A stretch of 64,000 bases of DNA from an uncultured SAR86 cluster bacterium (GCA_902520495.1 CABYNW010000003.1:1-64000), one strand, 5' to 3'; positions 28,517-37,444 are shown, numbered from the stretch's first letter. Notes: generated by a model not told the origin, from the sequence alone. Translations and numbers: made by a program.

Positions 28517-29012
28517 CGCAGAGGGGAGATCAATAATAACCTTAGATGGACCTCCGGCACGATCTATTGGAGAAGATGTTGGAGGCCTTTTTGAGCTTTG
28601 GAATACTGATGGTAAAGATATTATTTCAACCGATGATTTAGATAGAGCAAACGATGAAATCATTCTTTCTCCTCCAGATGGAGGAACTAAGTTTAGATAT
28701 TTTCAGATCAATCCACTTCCAGAGGGGGTTCCTGATGAAATGATGCAAGAAATTGCAGCTGATGCTTTTGAAAAAATAGGCGCAGCTCATCACAGGGTTG
28801 ATACTTCAAAACACCCGGCAATGCATAAGACCGAAACTATTGATTACATTATTTTGCTTAAAGGCGATGTCACTTTAATTCTTGATGAAGAAGAAGTAGA
28901 TCTAAAGCCATTTGATGTTGTTGTTCAAAGAGGAACCAATCATGCCTGGGTTAATAATGGAAATGAGCCTGCATTGTTAATAGCAGTTTTAATAGACAGT
29001 AATATTAAATAG
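28491..29012 (+). CDS. Cupin-domain protein
   Basis: A 173-residue protein with a C-terminal cupin beta barrel: HKTETIDYIILLKGDVTLIL (about 118-137), then a polar loop and VVVQRGTNHAWVNNG. The two cupin motifs keep His and Glu candidates for a metal. Family relatives are annotated only as cupins; function unknown. The ATG at 28491 is preceded by AGGAG at the proper distance, so the 26-base overlap with nagZ is probably real and not a wrong start. The next gene is convergent. Confidence 0.8.
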   Translation: MRRIVTGHNAEGRSIITLDGPPARSIGEDVGGLFELWNTDGKDIISTDDLDRANDEIILSPPDGGTKFRYFQINPLPEGVPDEMMQEIAADAFEKIGAAHHRVDTSKHPAMHKTETIDYIILLKGDVTLILDEEEVDLKPFDVVVQRGTNHAWVNNGNEPALLIAVLIDSNIK

Positions 29013-29016
29013 CTTT

Positions 29017-30825
29017 TTAAAAACCAGCTTGACCTTCTTGAATAATATCGTAGTAGCTCTCATCTAGAAGAGAATATGTTTTTTCTCCAGGCTTTTTAAT
29101 AAAGATTTGATCTCCCTTAACCTTATCAAGGTGATATGCCTCTTCTCTTAAGTCATTCTTTTTTAATTTAAATGTTCCTGTTGTTTCAAGTTCTTCAATA
29201 ATCCTAATAAAGACGGGTTGAGCATAAGTTGGAAGTTTTTCAGATACGAACTCCGAGAATTTATCCCAATTAAAATTATTAAGATTGCAATTGAATGCAA
29301 CCATTCCAGCTCTTCCTTCACTTTGAGGGACTTTGACACCAAAAACATTAGCCATATTAACTTGATCAAAAGCGTTAAGTATTTCAGCAACTTCATTGGT
29401 AGAAACATTTTCAGATTTCCATCTAAAAGTATCTCCAACTCTATCCACAAATTGATAATGCTGTCTTCCCAAAGCAAAACCTACATCCATAGTTTTTAAA
29501 AGATCTCCGGTATCAAACCAACGATCTCCATCCTCAATAACATCTCTTATGATTTTCTTTTCACTTGCTTGCGCATCTGTATATCCATTGTAAATTGCAT
29601 TTGGACCAATTCTCATGAGAGCTAAACCCGGAGAGTGATCTTTAATCTCAATGTATTTACCATTTTCATCGACTTTTAACTTGTCTTCAGCAACATCATA
29701 TGCAAAAAGCTTAATATCGGTATTTGTCATGCCTATTGTTTGATCTTTATTTAAAAGATTCATAAACATACCATTTGCTTCACTGGCCCCATATATTTCG
29801 CATATACGTTCAACATCAAATCTATTTCTAAAAGTATCCCAAAGATCAGGCCTAAGACCATTTCCAACCATTTTTGAAATTGGATTATTTATCTCTTCAT
29901 CACAGGGAGGCTGGAAGCTCAAGTATCTGCATAGTTCGCCAACATATACAAATGCAGTTGTATTAAATTTTTGTGCTTCTCCCCAAAAAGATGAAGCAGA
30001 AAATTTCCTTTTAATGAAAGTAGATGCCCCAACTTGGATACAGGCACATAGACCAAGAATTAGACCTGTTGAGTGATATAAAGGAAGACAATTGTACATA
30101 CAGTCATCGCTCGTTAATCTGTATCCAGCAATTGTTATGTTAGTTGATCCTGCCACAATTTTTACATTAGGGAATAATGCAGCTTTTGGTACACCAGTTG
30201 TACCAGACGTATATATATAGAAAGCAGTATCGCCAGCTATAACCTCATCAGTCTTATCAAGATTTGAAGACTTGGATTGATCAAGGTTTTCTTTTATATT
30301 TGATGCCCATTGAGGACAGTTATCTGGATTATTATCTTCAACCCATAACAAATCAGATGAATTAGTAATGTTTATTTCTGATAAAACACCCTCTAAAGAT
30401 TTACTTAATTCATCCCCAAAAATACATTTTTTTGAATCAGATGTATTAATACAATGTATAAGAGGGTTACCAGTAAGACTAGTGTTAATTAATGCGCCTA
30501 TTGCTCCTATTTTATTTATAGCTAATAGTGAAATAACAAAATTTGGTCTATTTTCCATAAATAAAATCACTCTATCACCATGTTCTATACCTTCATTTAA
30601 AAGTTTATTTGCAAGAATATTTGCAGCTTCATTTGTTTGCGAATAGGTCCAAACCTCATCTTCAAAGTATAAAAAATCTTTTTCACCATGCTTTTGAACT
30701 GTATCTTGGAAAGAGTGGGCAAGTGACGAATTTGAATCCAATTCAGGCCATTTATATCTTAGAAGAGGAATGATGTATTTTAATTCCCCAATTACTCGGA
30801 AAAATTCTGAAATTTTTTTAAACAT
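29017..30825 (-). CDS. Long/very-long-chain acyl-CoA synthetase (FATP/FadD6 type)
   Basis: A 602-residue AMP-forming ligase that activates a fatty acid to acyl-CoA. The AMP-binding P-loop is YIYTSGTTGVPKAA, followed by EIYGASEANG and DRVGDTFRWKSENVSTNE, the form seen in FATP/FadD6-type synthetases. The short amphipathic N-terminus (FKKISEFFRVIGELKYIIPL) suggests membrane association. Substrate may be a long fatty acid or bile-acid/sterol-type acid; sequence alone does not tell. It is divergent from a reductase gene at 30895. Confidence 0.9.
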   Translation of the reverse strand: MFKKISEFFRVIGELKYIIPLLRYKWPELDSNSSLAHSFQDTVQKHGEKDFLYFEDEVWTYSQTNEAANILANKLLNEGIEHGDRVILFMENRPNFVISLLAINKIGAIGALINTSLTGNPLIHCINTSDSKKCIFGDELSKSLEGVLSEINITNSSDLLWVEDNNPDNCPQWASNIKENLDQSKSSNLDKTDEVIAGDTAFYIYTSGTTGVPKAALFPNVKIVAGSTNITIAGYRLTSDDCMYNCLPLYHSTGLILGLCACIQVGASTFIKRKFSASSFWGEAQKFNTTAFVYVGELCRYLSFQPPCDEEINNPISKMVGNGLRPDLWDTFRNRFDVERICEIYGASEANGMFMNLLNKDQTIGMTNTDIKLFAYDVAEDKLKVDENGKYIEIKDHSPGLALMRIGPNAIYNGYTDAQASEKKIIRDVIEDGDRWFDTGDLLKTMDVGFALGRQHYQFVDRVGDTFRWKSENVSTNEVAEILNAFDQVNMANVFGVKVPQSEGRAGMVAFNCNLNNFNWDKFSEFVSEKLPTYAQPVFIRIIEELETTGTFKLKKNDLREEAYHLDKVKGDQIFIKKPGEKTYSLLDESYYDIIQEGQAGF

Positions 30826-30855
30826 CTTATAAATTTAATATATATAATTTTATAT

Positions 30856-30861
30856 TATAAT
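30856..30861 (+). promoter_or_regulatory. -10 box for the reductase gene at 30895
   Basis: TATAAT at 30856-30861 lies 33 bases before the ATG, in an AT-rich divergent gap with no terminator. No convincing -35 box is visible. Confidence 0.35.
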
Positions 30862-30894
30862 CCCATCACACTTTTTTATATAGGACTTACCAAA

Positions 30895-32064
30895 ATGAAC
30901 AATCCAACTAATTTCGATTTTGTTGTTTATGGCGCAACTGGTTTTACGGGAAAGCTTGTTGTTGAATATGCTTTAAAACAGTATTCAAACGGCGATATTT
31001 CATGGGCTATTGCAGGAAGAAATATACAAAAGCTTGAAAATTTAAAAGAGAAACTTAATTTGCCTGAAAGAGTTGGGATTATTGAAGTTGATAGTGAGGA
31101 TCAAGCTTCTATTGATAGGCTTGTTGATCAAACAAAATGTGTTTTAACAACAGTTGGCCCATATCAATTATATGGTGATAAAGTGGTTAGATCATGTATC
31201 TCTTCTGGAACAGATTATGTTGATTTATGTGGTGAATCTGGATGGATGCATAAGATAATTGCAGAATGCTCTGATGAAGCAAAGGAATCTGGAGCAAGAG
31301 TAATATTTTCTTGCGGTTTTGACAGTATTCCATTTGATCTTGGTGTATTTTTTGTTCAAGAAGAAACAATGTCAAAACTTGGTAAATATGCACCTTCTGT
31401 GAGAGGAAGGGTTAGAGCTATGAATGGAGAATTCTCTGGAGGAACTGCTGCGTCTATGAAAGCTACAATGGCTTCTTTAAAATCAAATCCTGACTTACTT
31501 AATATCCTTATAAATCCTCATGCTCTATGCGAGGGTTTTCAGGGACCCCAACAAGCTGATGATTCAAAGCCAATTTACGATGAGGAATTAGAGACTTGGA
31601 TAGCGCCATTCTTTATGGCACCTATAAATACAAAAAATGTTCATCGTTCTAATGCATTAATGAATCACATATATGGAGAAGATTTCCAATATAACGAAAT
31701 GTGGATTTCTGGCCCCGGAGATGAAGGCAAAGCAGTTGCAGATATGATAGCTTCTGCTAATCCAATAGGTGGTGAAGATGCTCCAAAACCTGGGGAGGGA
31801 CCTTCAAGAGAGAAAAGAGAAAATGGTAATTATGATATTTTGTTTTGTGCTGATGTCGATAATCAAGTTATTAAAGGATCCGTTGCTGGAGATATGGATC
31901 CTGGATATGGTTCTACTTCAAAAATGATTACCGAAAGTGCGGTTTGTTTAGTGAAGGAAGCAAATGATTTGCTAGGAGGTATTTATACACCAGCTTCATC
32001 ATTGGGAACAAAGCTAATTAAGAGATTAGAAGATAATGCTGGATTAACTTTTAAGATTGAATAG
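30895..32064 (+). CDS. Saccharopine dehydrogenase-like/trans-acting enoyl reductase family protein
   Basis: A 389-residue NAD(P)-dependent oxidoreductase with an N-terminal Rossmann motif VYGATGFTGKLV (about 11-22) and the family segments TTVGPYQLYGDKVV, GTDYVDLCGESGW and SCGFDSIPFDLG. These define the group containing mycobacterial trans-acting enoyl reductase and eukaryotic SCCPDH, not true lysine-forming saccharopine dehydrogenase. A role in lipid reduction is plausible beside the divergent CoA ligase. Substrate is unknown. Confidence 0.85.
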   Translation: MNNPTNFDFVVYGATGFTGKLVVEYALKQYSNGDISWAIAGRNIQKLENLKEKLNLPERVGIIEVDSEDQASIDRLVDQTKCVLTTVGPYQLYGDKVVRSCISSGTDYVDLCGESGWMHKIIAECSDEAKESGARVIFSCGFDSIPFDLGVFFVQEETMSKLGKYAPSVRGRVRAMNGEFSGGTAASMKATMASLKSNPDLLNILINPHALCEGFQGPQQADDSKPIYDEELETWIAPFFMAPINTKNVHRSNALMNHIYGEDFQYNEMWISGPGDEGKAVADMIASANPIGGEDAPKPGEGPSREKRENGNYDILFCADVDNQVIKGSVAGDMDPGYGSTSKMITESAVCLVKEANDLLGGIYTPASSLGTKLIKRLEDNAGLTFKIE

Positions 32065-32066
32065 AT

Positions 32067-32456
32067 TTAGAGATCACCTTTTTTTCTAAGGTCAGCTCTT
32101 ATTTTTGTTGCACTTATAGAGGTAATTTCTTCATCAAATATCTCTTCTTCAAAAACATAACCCACACCTCTGCCATAAGAAATGTTTGTAATATTTGGTA
32201 CTAGCATTATTTCGTAATCTAACCCTCTTTCAAAACCGTCTAATTTTAGATTGGTTTCAATATCGATACAAACATCCTCCCAAGAAAATGGATTATCATC
32301 CTGTCCTTCACCACCGGACGAGCCTTCTACATCTCTAACTTGAATTATTACCTGACCAGTTTTCACAACACATCTTTTAAATAGCTCCTGATGTCCTTTA
32401 TGCCAAGGCTGCCATCTTCCTAGCATCTGAACAGTAGGCTTCTTCCAATCAAACAT
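32067..32456 (-). CDS. Nucleotidylyltransferase (cytidylyl/adenylyltransferase fold)
   Basis: A 129-residue HxGH-superfamily enzyme: QMLGRWQPWHKGHQELFKR carries the HKGH motif near residue 19, and SISATKIR is the second signature, ISxTxxR. The protein is short, like FMN/NMN or glycerol-3-phosphate transferase cores. It would transfer NMP to a phosphorylated substrate, releasing pyrophosphate; the substrate is unknown. It overlaps the kinase gene upstream by 8 bases and is last in a three-gene coupled operon. NMN adenylyltransferase (NadM/NadR-like) is the alternative. Confidence 0.8.
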   Translation of the reverse strand: MFDWKKPTVQMLGRWQPWHKGHQELFKRCVVKTGQVIIQVRDVEGSSGGEGQDDNPFSWEDVCIDIETNLKLDGFERGLDYEIMLVPNITNISYGRGVGYVFEEEIFDEEITSISATKIRADLRKKGDL

Positions 32457-32859
32457 TTTGTAAAATCTCTTTTGCTAATATTTTGTGATTTTCGTCATTC
32501 ATTTCTGTAATTCTATAGTCCGCATCTATAGGCTCCTCAAACATTTTATTAGTATCTTCATACCTTCCTGATTTAATTGTATTCATCCATACGGTAATAT
32601 CAGGATCAAAGTTTTTCTTAGTCTCTTTTGTAGGGCAAACAAAATCGCAAATAACAATTCTTCCATGTTTTTTTTCAAAATCAGCAAGGTTTTTCATTCT
32701 TAAACTTTGCCTAATTCTTCCCTGTGGTGAAAAATCCCAGTCGTTAGCCATTTCTCTTACAATATCTGCGTTATACCACGCAGCATTAAGAAGGGGCTGC
32801 ATTCTTTTTGCTAGATACGTCTTACCACTTCCAGGAAGACCCATTATTAATATTTTCAT
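32449..32859 (-). CDS. P-loop kinase resembling APS kinase
   Basis: A 136-residue kinase with the Walker A GLPGSGKT at about 7-14 and an APS-kinase-like order of motifs: WYNADIVREMANDWDFS, then RIRQSLRMKNLADF, IVICDFVCPTKETKKNF and VWMNTI. It is shorter than CysC (about 200) and lacks the C-terminal lid, so sulfate activation is doubtful; phosphorylation of another nucleotide-like or small alcohol substrate is more likely. The start codon shares its A with the upstream methyltransferase stop (TAATG), and its own end overlaps the nucleotidylyltransferase. Confidence 0.75.
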   Translation of the reverse strand: MKILIMGLPGSGKTYLAKRMQPLLNAAWYNADIVREMANDWDFSPQGRIRQSLRMKNLADFEKKHGRIVICDFVCPTKETKKNFDPDITVWMNTIKSGRYEDTNKMFEEPIDADYRITEMNDENHKILAKEILQNV

Positions 32860-33962
32860 TATCTTGTTTTCTTAATACTAAAAATTTCGTTTTTAAATTG
32901 AATTTCACCAACATTATCAATAGTTTTTTTAACCTTATTATGAAGTCTGGTATTTTTTTCAAGAGCTTGGATATCTCTATCTGGGATTTGTCCTACATAA
33001 ACAATGTTGGCCCATTTGGCATCAGTATTATGTCCGAATAATTCTGTAACAGTTTGATCAGGTGCCTTCTTAAAATTAAAAAAATAACTCAATGGCTTCG
33101 CATATGTATATTTATTGTTATCGCCTACTGGATTATTTTTTAAGTAATCAATGATATCTTTTGCAGTATTGGGAAAAGCTTCCTTATCTTTAAATGCCAT
33201 TTTAAGAATTTTCTGAATAGATTCACCTCCAGATGAATGCGTAATAAGAAGTTTTCCAGATTTATTTAGTAATCGCATTAAAGGACCTATTACATTTTTA
33301 ACCTTAACACTAACTGAAGACGCTGCTCTGTATGCTTGTGATGCAATAATAAGGTCATAATTGTTGTTTTTATAATCATTTTTTACAAACTGCTCAAAAT
33401 GTTTTTCATGATCTCCTCTATAAACCCTAATTATGCAGGGGTTTGAATAGGATGTTCTACTTTTGCTATCTATCTCTATGCCCCAATTTTTCTTAATAAA
33501 ATTTCCAAGCGCATTACCAGTAATTTGTGAATGAAAGTCAAATGAATTATCGCTCTTGAGAATTAAATTAAACTCTTTAACTTTTTTATTTTTTATTTTT
33601 TTTGAGGTCTCGATTACTCCTAATTCTGCAAATTTAACATTTGTCATGGTTACCATTAGATTAGGGTGCTCAACAAACCTGTCAGGCATTTTTTCTAAAG
33701 TATTTTTTAAGTCTTCGTAGCTTATTTCTTTTCCAGTTATAAGAAGCGATGTATATGGATGATATCGATGAAAACTTTTAATAACATTCGATTTTATTGT
33801 TCCATCTCCTGTTCCTGCATCAAGTATTCTTAGATAAGATTTATTTTGAGAAAGACCAGCAATATAAGGATAAAGCTTTTGTGAAATAGCTTTCTTCTCG
33901 CTAGTATTTTGAATGAAAGATAGATATTTTAACCTGTCATCAAAGAATCTTTTTTTCCCCAT
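32859..33962 (-). CDS. Class I SAM-dependent methyltransferase-like protein of unknown function
   Basis: A 367-residue protein. The SAM-binding motif I is RILDAGTGDGT at about 45-55; NYDLIIASQAYRAA (about 205) occupies the motif IV position and GKLLITHSSGG (about 240) the post-strand 5 region. Residues 60-200 hold an unusual insertion, and the C-terminal 100 residues match no domain I know. It is first in the minus-strand trio with the kinase and nucleotidylyltransferase. GGGGC lies just upstream of its ATG. It is divergent from the DmdA-like gene. A methyltransferase on a nucleotide-activated small molecule is my guess only. Confidence 0.65.
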   Translation of the reverse strand: MGKKRFFDDRLKYLSFIQNTSEKKAISQKLYPYIAGLSQNKSYLRILDAGTGDGTIKSNVIKSFHRYHPYTSLLITGKEISYEDLKNTLEKMPDRFVEHPNLMVTMTNVKFAELGVIETSKKIKNKKVKEFNLILKSDNSFDFHSQITGNALGNFIKKNWGIEIDSKSRTSYSNPCIIRVYRGDHEKHFEQFVKNDYKNNNYDLIIASQAYRAASSVSVKVKNVIGPLMRLLNKSGKLLITHSSGGESIQKILKMAFKDKEAFPNTAKDIIDYLKNNPVGDNNKYTYAKPLSYFFNFKKAPDQTVTELFGHNTDAKWANIVYVGQIPDRDIQALEKNTRLHNKVKKTIDNVGEIQFKNEIFSIKKTR

Positions 33963-34073
33963 TGTTGCCCCTAAAAAAACTTATGTAAATAATAATCTAA
34001 ATAACGAAATAATGCATTTACTCATTAGATATTTTCAGATTAAAATGGCATAAATTAAACTTAAGGAGAACAT

Positions 34074-35228
34074 ATGTCTGAATCAAAACTGCCTTTGATG
34101 ATTGGTATTGGTACGCGTATTAGAAAATCTCCTTACTATGAATCAGATTTGAAGTATGGTGTAACTGGTTTTACGGTTTATAACAAAATGTATTTACCAA
34201 CTGGTTTTTCAAGTCCAGAAAAAGAATATGAAAGTTTAATAAATGATGTAACTTTCGGTGATTTTGCTGCTGAAAGACAAATAGAGATTAATGGCCCTGA
34301 TGCTCATAAATTTGTTTGTTATGTGCAACCAAGAAATTTAGAAAAATGCGCAATAGGAGCATGTAAATATATTTTATTGACTGATATAAATGGCGGAATA
34401 GTAAATGACGCATGCTTATTAAGATTAGAAGAAAACAAATTCTGGATTTCACCTGGAGATGGCGATGTAATTTTATGGTTACAGGGCATCGCAATAAATT
34501 CCGGTATGGATGTGTCTATTCATGAACCTGATGTGTCTCCACTGCAAATCAGTGGACCTAAGTCAGGCAAGCTTATCCAAAAACTTTTTGATGGCGAGCA
34601 TGATGATTTAGGTTATTACAAAGCTAAACAAACATCCTTAAATGGTATTCCAATGGTAATAGCTAGAACTGGTTGGAGCGGTGAATTAAGTTATGAATTA
34701 TATTTACAAGATAGAAAGTTAGGGAACCAGCTTTTTGAATTAGTGAATGATGCAGCAGAAGAATTTAATGGAAGGGTAATAGCGCCAAATATAATAAGAA
34801 CCATCGAGGGTGGATTATTATCTTATGGTGGTGATTTTGGAAGAGAGCATAATCCTTATACGATCGGATTAGGCAGACTTGTTGATCTTGATCAGGAAGT
34901 TGACTTTATTGGCAAGAAAGCTCTTAAAGGTATTAAAGAAAAAGGACTAACAGAAAAGTTAGTAGGAATTGAGTTAGAAGGGGATCCGATTATAAAGGCT
35001 CCAGAAAATTTTTGGGAAGTTAATAATTTAGATAACAAAAAAATTGGTCGAGTTTCAAGAGCATTCTATTCACCTAGGCTTAAAAAGAATATTGGATTAG
35101 CGATTGTTGATATTAATTATGCTGATGAAGGAAAGAAATTTTCTGTTGCAACACCAAATGGAGATCTACAATCAGTGGTTGTTTCTATGCCGTGGTTTGA
35201 GGCTGATATAGACACCCATTTAGATTAA
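34074..35228 (+). CDS. GcvT-fold aminomethyltransferase, DmdA-like
   Basis: A 384-residue THF-dependent enzyme of the GcvT/DmdA family. The N-terminal TRIRKSPYYESDLKYGVTGF, FTVYNKMYLPTGF, ERQIEINGPDAHKFV and ENKFWISPGDGDVI segments follow the layout I recall for DMSP demethylase DmdA (SAR11), and LLSYGGDF...NPYTIGLGRLV also corresponds. It could demethylate DMSP to methylmercaptopropionate with transfer to THF, or act on another methylated compound such as a betaine. Several DmdA-like groups lack DMSP activity, so no symbol is given. Strong ribosome binding site TAAGGAGA. The CIA30 and tadA genes follow within 3 bases each. Confidence 0.78.
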   Translation: MSESKLPLMIGIGTRIRKSPYYESDLKYGVTGFTVYNKMYLPTGFSSPEKEYESLINDVTFGDFAAERQIEINGPDAHKFVCYVQPRNLEKCAIGACKYILLTDINGGIVNDACLLRLEENKFWISPGDGDVILWLQGIAINSGMDVSIHEPDVSPLQISGPKSGKLIQKLFDGEHDDLGYYKAKQTSLNGIPMVIARTGWSGELSYELYLQDRKLGNQLFELVNDAAEEFNGRVIAPNIIRTIEGGLLSYGGDFGREHNPYTIGLGRLVDLDQEVDFIGKKALKGIKEKGLTEKLVGIELEGDPIIKAPENFWEVNNLDNKKIGRVSRAFYSPRLKKNIGLAIVDINYADEGKKFSVATPNGDLQSVVVSMPWFEADIDTHLD

Positions 35229-35230
35229 AT

Positions 35231-35743
35231 ATGCATATTAAATACAATCTATTACTCTTATTTCTTACCATACCCATGATTTCATTTACCGATATTTCAA
35301 ACAATCCGTCAAACTGGTATGTTGTTACTGATCAAGTAATGGGTGGTAAATCAGAATTAGAAGTAAATGTTGATGATGGTATTTTTAGTTTAAGTGGTTA
35401 TGTAACCACAATAAATAATGGCGGCTTTGTAAGACTTGCACATAGGCCAAAAAATATCGATAAAGATATTAAGGGGATTCGTTTCATGGCGAAAGGTAAT
35501 GATGAAACATATGAAGTTCATGTAACCATGCAGGGTTTAAGAATGCCACCTTGGGCTTATCATAGTTCAACCTTTGATGTTAATAATGAATGGAAGACAT
35601 TTGAAATTAATTTTTCTGATTTTGAAAAAAAATCAGGAGTATCTGCAAAACTTCGTCCTAACAATATTAGAGATATTAGTTTTGCAGGATATGGAAGAGA
35701 CTTTGATGTAGATCTTCAAGTCAAAGAAATTAGCTTATATTAA
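35231..35743 (+). CDS. Exported CIA30-family protein
   Basis: A 170-residue protein with a signal peptide (about 1-20) and a CIA30 (complex I intermediate-associated protein 30) jelly-roll domain: WYVVTDQVMGGKSE, then GGFVRLAHRP, the KGIRFMAKG strand and the WKTFEINFSDFE segment. In bacteria these secreted or periplasmic forms have no established function; the mitochondrial assembly role should not be assumed. It starts 2 bases after the DmdA-like stop. Confidence 0.85.
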   Translation: MHIKYNLLLLFLTIPMISFTDISNNPSNWYVVTDQVMGGKSELEVNVDDGIFSLSGYVTTINNGGFVRLAHRPKNIDKDIKGIRFMAKGNDETYEVHVTMQGLRMPPWAYHSSTFDVNNEWKTFEINFSDFEKKSGVSAKLRPNNIRDISFAGYGRDFDVDLQVKEISLY

Positions 35744-35745
35744 AA

Positions 35746-36201
35746 ATGTTTTCATCCAAGGATAAGCTTTTCATGAGAAGAGCTATTGAATTAGCTAGAG
35801 AATCTTTTAATGAGGGAGAGGTTCCAGTGGGCGCTGTTATAGTTCAAGATGAAAAGATAATAGGTGAAGGAAAAAATAAAGTAATTTCTGACAATGACGT
35901 CACCTCGCATGCAGAAATAAATGCAATAAGAGAAGCATCAAAAAATATCAAAAACTACAGACTTAATGAATGCTATATGTATGTAACATTGGAGCCATGT
36001 CATATGTGCGCAAAGGCTGCAGTAGATGCAAGACTAAGTTCTATAATTTTTGCCGCATTAGAACCAAAAACTGGAAGCATAATATCAATTGACAATTTCT
36101 TTGATAAAAAAGAACTTAATCATAGTCCTTCATATCAATATGGCTTGTTAAAAGAGGAGAGCTCTAAGCTACTAAAAGATTTCTTTAGACTGAGGAGATA
36201 A
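35746..36201 (+). CDS. tadA: tRNA-specific adenosine deaminase
   Basis: A 151-residue zinc deaminase that converts A34 to inosine in tRNA-Arg(ACG). The zinc and catalytic residues are present: HAE at 55-57 and PCHMC with Cys85 and Cys88. EVPVGAVIV near residue 25 and the DNFFDKKELNHSP segment are typical of TadA. Length is close to E. coli TadA (167). The start is 2 bases after the CIA30 gene; the 3' end overlaps a convergent GNAT gene by 17 bases. Confidence 0.95.
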   Translation: MFSSKDKLFMRRAIELARESFNEGEVPVGAVIVQDEKIIGEGKNKVISDNDVTSHAEINAIREASKNIKNYRLNECYMYVTLEPCHMCAKAAVDARLSSIIFAALEPKTGSIISIDNFFDKKELNHSPSYQYGLLKEESSKLLKDFFRLRR

Positions 36202-36637
36202 TTATATTTTTTTTCATTGTGGTATGAGGAATACCAGTATCCGAACCATTGTATTTCTTTTCAGTTTTGTAGCCTAAGATTTTATAGAAACCTATAGCAT
36301 GATCTCTAGCATTTAGAATTATTCTTTTAGCATTATTTTCTTTGGCATTTTTTTCAAGCAAATCAAGAATTTGTTTTCCAATACCAGTACCCTGTAGATT
36401 TTCTGAAACAGCCATATATCTAATTTGAGCTTCATCTTTATTATTAAAATGAAGTCTCCCACAGGCAATAATTTCTTTATCCTTAATACCAATCAAATGA
36501 AATGCTGATTCCTCAAATTTATCTTTTAAGGAGGTTATATCTTTTCCGATGGGCTTTCTAAGAATCTCCCATCTAAATAAATCATATTCTTTATATTCTT
36601 TTTGGTTTGATGGAGTTTTAAATACAATCTTACTCAT
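36185..36637 (-). CDS. GNAT-family N-acetyltransferase (ElaA-like)
   Basis: A 150-residue acetyl-CoA-dependent acyltransferase. Motif A is seen as IRYMAVSENLQGTGIGKQIL with the Q-x-x-G-x-G pyrophosphate loop, followed by IILNARDHAIGFYKILGYK, as in ElaA/YjcF-type GNATs. The substrate is unknown. The start overlaps the xthA stop by 8 bases, so it is probably co-transcribed with xthA and prc. Confidence 0.87.
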   Translation of the reverse strand: MSKIVFKTPSNQKEYKEYDLFRWEILRKPIGKDITSLKDKFEESAFHLIGIKDKEIIACGRLHFNNKDEAQIRYMAVSENLQGTGIGKQILDLLEKNAKENNAKRIILNARDHAIGFYKILGYKTEKKYNGSDTGIPHTTMKKNIIISSV

Positions 36638-37442
36638 TCAGATCTAGCCATATAGGGCAGTGATCAGAAGGTTTTTCCATTGCGCGGGCATCATGATCAA
36701 TACCAACATCATTGATAGAATTTCTTAGGTTTTCTGACAACAGAATATGATCTATTCTTAATCCTCTTTTTGGATTTTGATCAAACATTCTTGATCTATA
36801 ATCAAACCAAGAATATGTTGTTGAATCATCTGGATATATAACCCTCCAAGTATCAACAAACCCTAGATCTTTTATGCTATTCCACATTTCTCTTTCTTGG
36901 GGTTGAAATGATGTTTTACCTTCTCTCAACCATCTTTTTGCGTTATTTTCACCAATACCAATATCAATATCTTCAGGAGAAACATTGAAATCTCCCATCA
37001 CAATGATATTAGAAGAATTTTGTTTAAGGTTAAGTATGTGTTCTTTAAGGTCTTGATAATATTTAACTTTTTTAGGAAATTTTGTTTCATGTTTTATATT
37101 TTCCCCTTGAGGAAAATAACCATTCATGACAATCAATTCATCATTACCGAATTTGTATGTTGATTGAATAAACCTTTTTTGATCTTCTTCAGTATCATTT
37201 ATAAAACCTTTTACTGTACTGAGAGGTTTTGATTTACTAAGAATTGCCACACCATAGTGACCCTTTTGGCCATGATATTCAACATGATAACCAATATCAT
37301 TAATCACCTCTATTGGGAAGTCTGGATCATTAACTTTAGTCTCTTGAAGCCCTATAACATCTGGATCAATAGTATCTCTTAAGTGCTCAATTTGATGAGG
37401 TCTTGCTCGAATACTATTTATATTGAAAGATACTATCTTCAT
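36630..37442 (-). CDS. xthA: Exodeoxyribonuclease III
   Basis: A 270-residue AP endonuclease/3'-5' exonuclease for base-excision repair. Visible are MKIVSFNINSIRARPHQIEH, the metal ligand Glu in LQETKV, GHYGVAILSK, the MGDFNVSPEDIDIG loop with catalytic Asp and Asn, and the terminal SDHCPIWLDL with the catalytic His. ATG 37442 matches the family start; a TTG two codons upstream is the alternative. It begins 2 bases after the prc stop. Confidence 0.95.
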   Translation of the reverse strand: MKIVSFNINSIRARPHQIEHLRDTIDPDVIGLQETKVNDPDFPIEVINDIGYHVEYHGQKGHYGVAILSKSKPLSTVKGFINDTEEDQKRFIQSTYKFGNDELIVMNGYFPQGENIKHETKFPKKVKYYQDLKEHILNLKQNSSNIIVMGDFNVSPEDIDIGIGENNAKRWLREGKTSFQPQEREMWNSIKDLGFVDTWRVIYPDDSTTYSWFDYRSRMFDQNPKRGLRIDHILLSENLRNSINDVGIDHDARAMEKPSDHCPIWLDLNE

Positions 37443-37444
37443 TT

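Noticed and set aside
30823-30860. Possible terminator or operator in the AT-rich gap upstream of the reductase
   Set aside because: Only short A/T palindromes are present, expected by chance at this base composition.
32449-32859. CysC (adenylylsulfate kinase) assignment
   Set aside because: The protein is about 60 residues shorter than CysC and there is no ATP sulfurylase or sulfate gene nearby.
34074-35228. Calling the gene gcvT (glycine cleavage)
   Set aside because: No gcvH or gcvP is adjacent and the N-terminal segments match DmdA-like proteins better.
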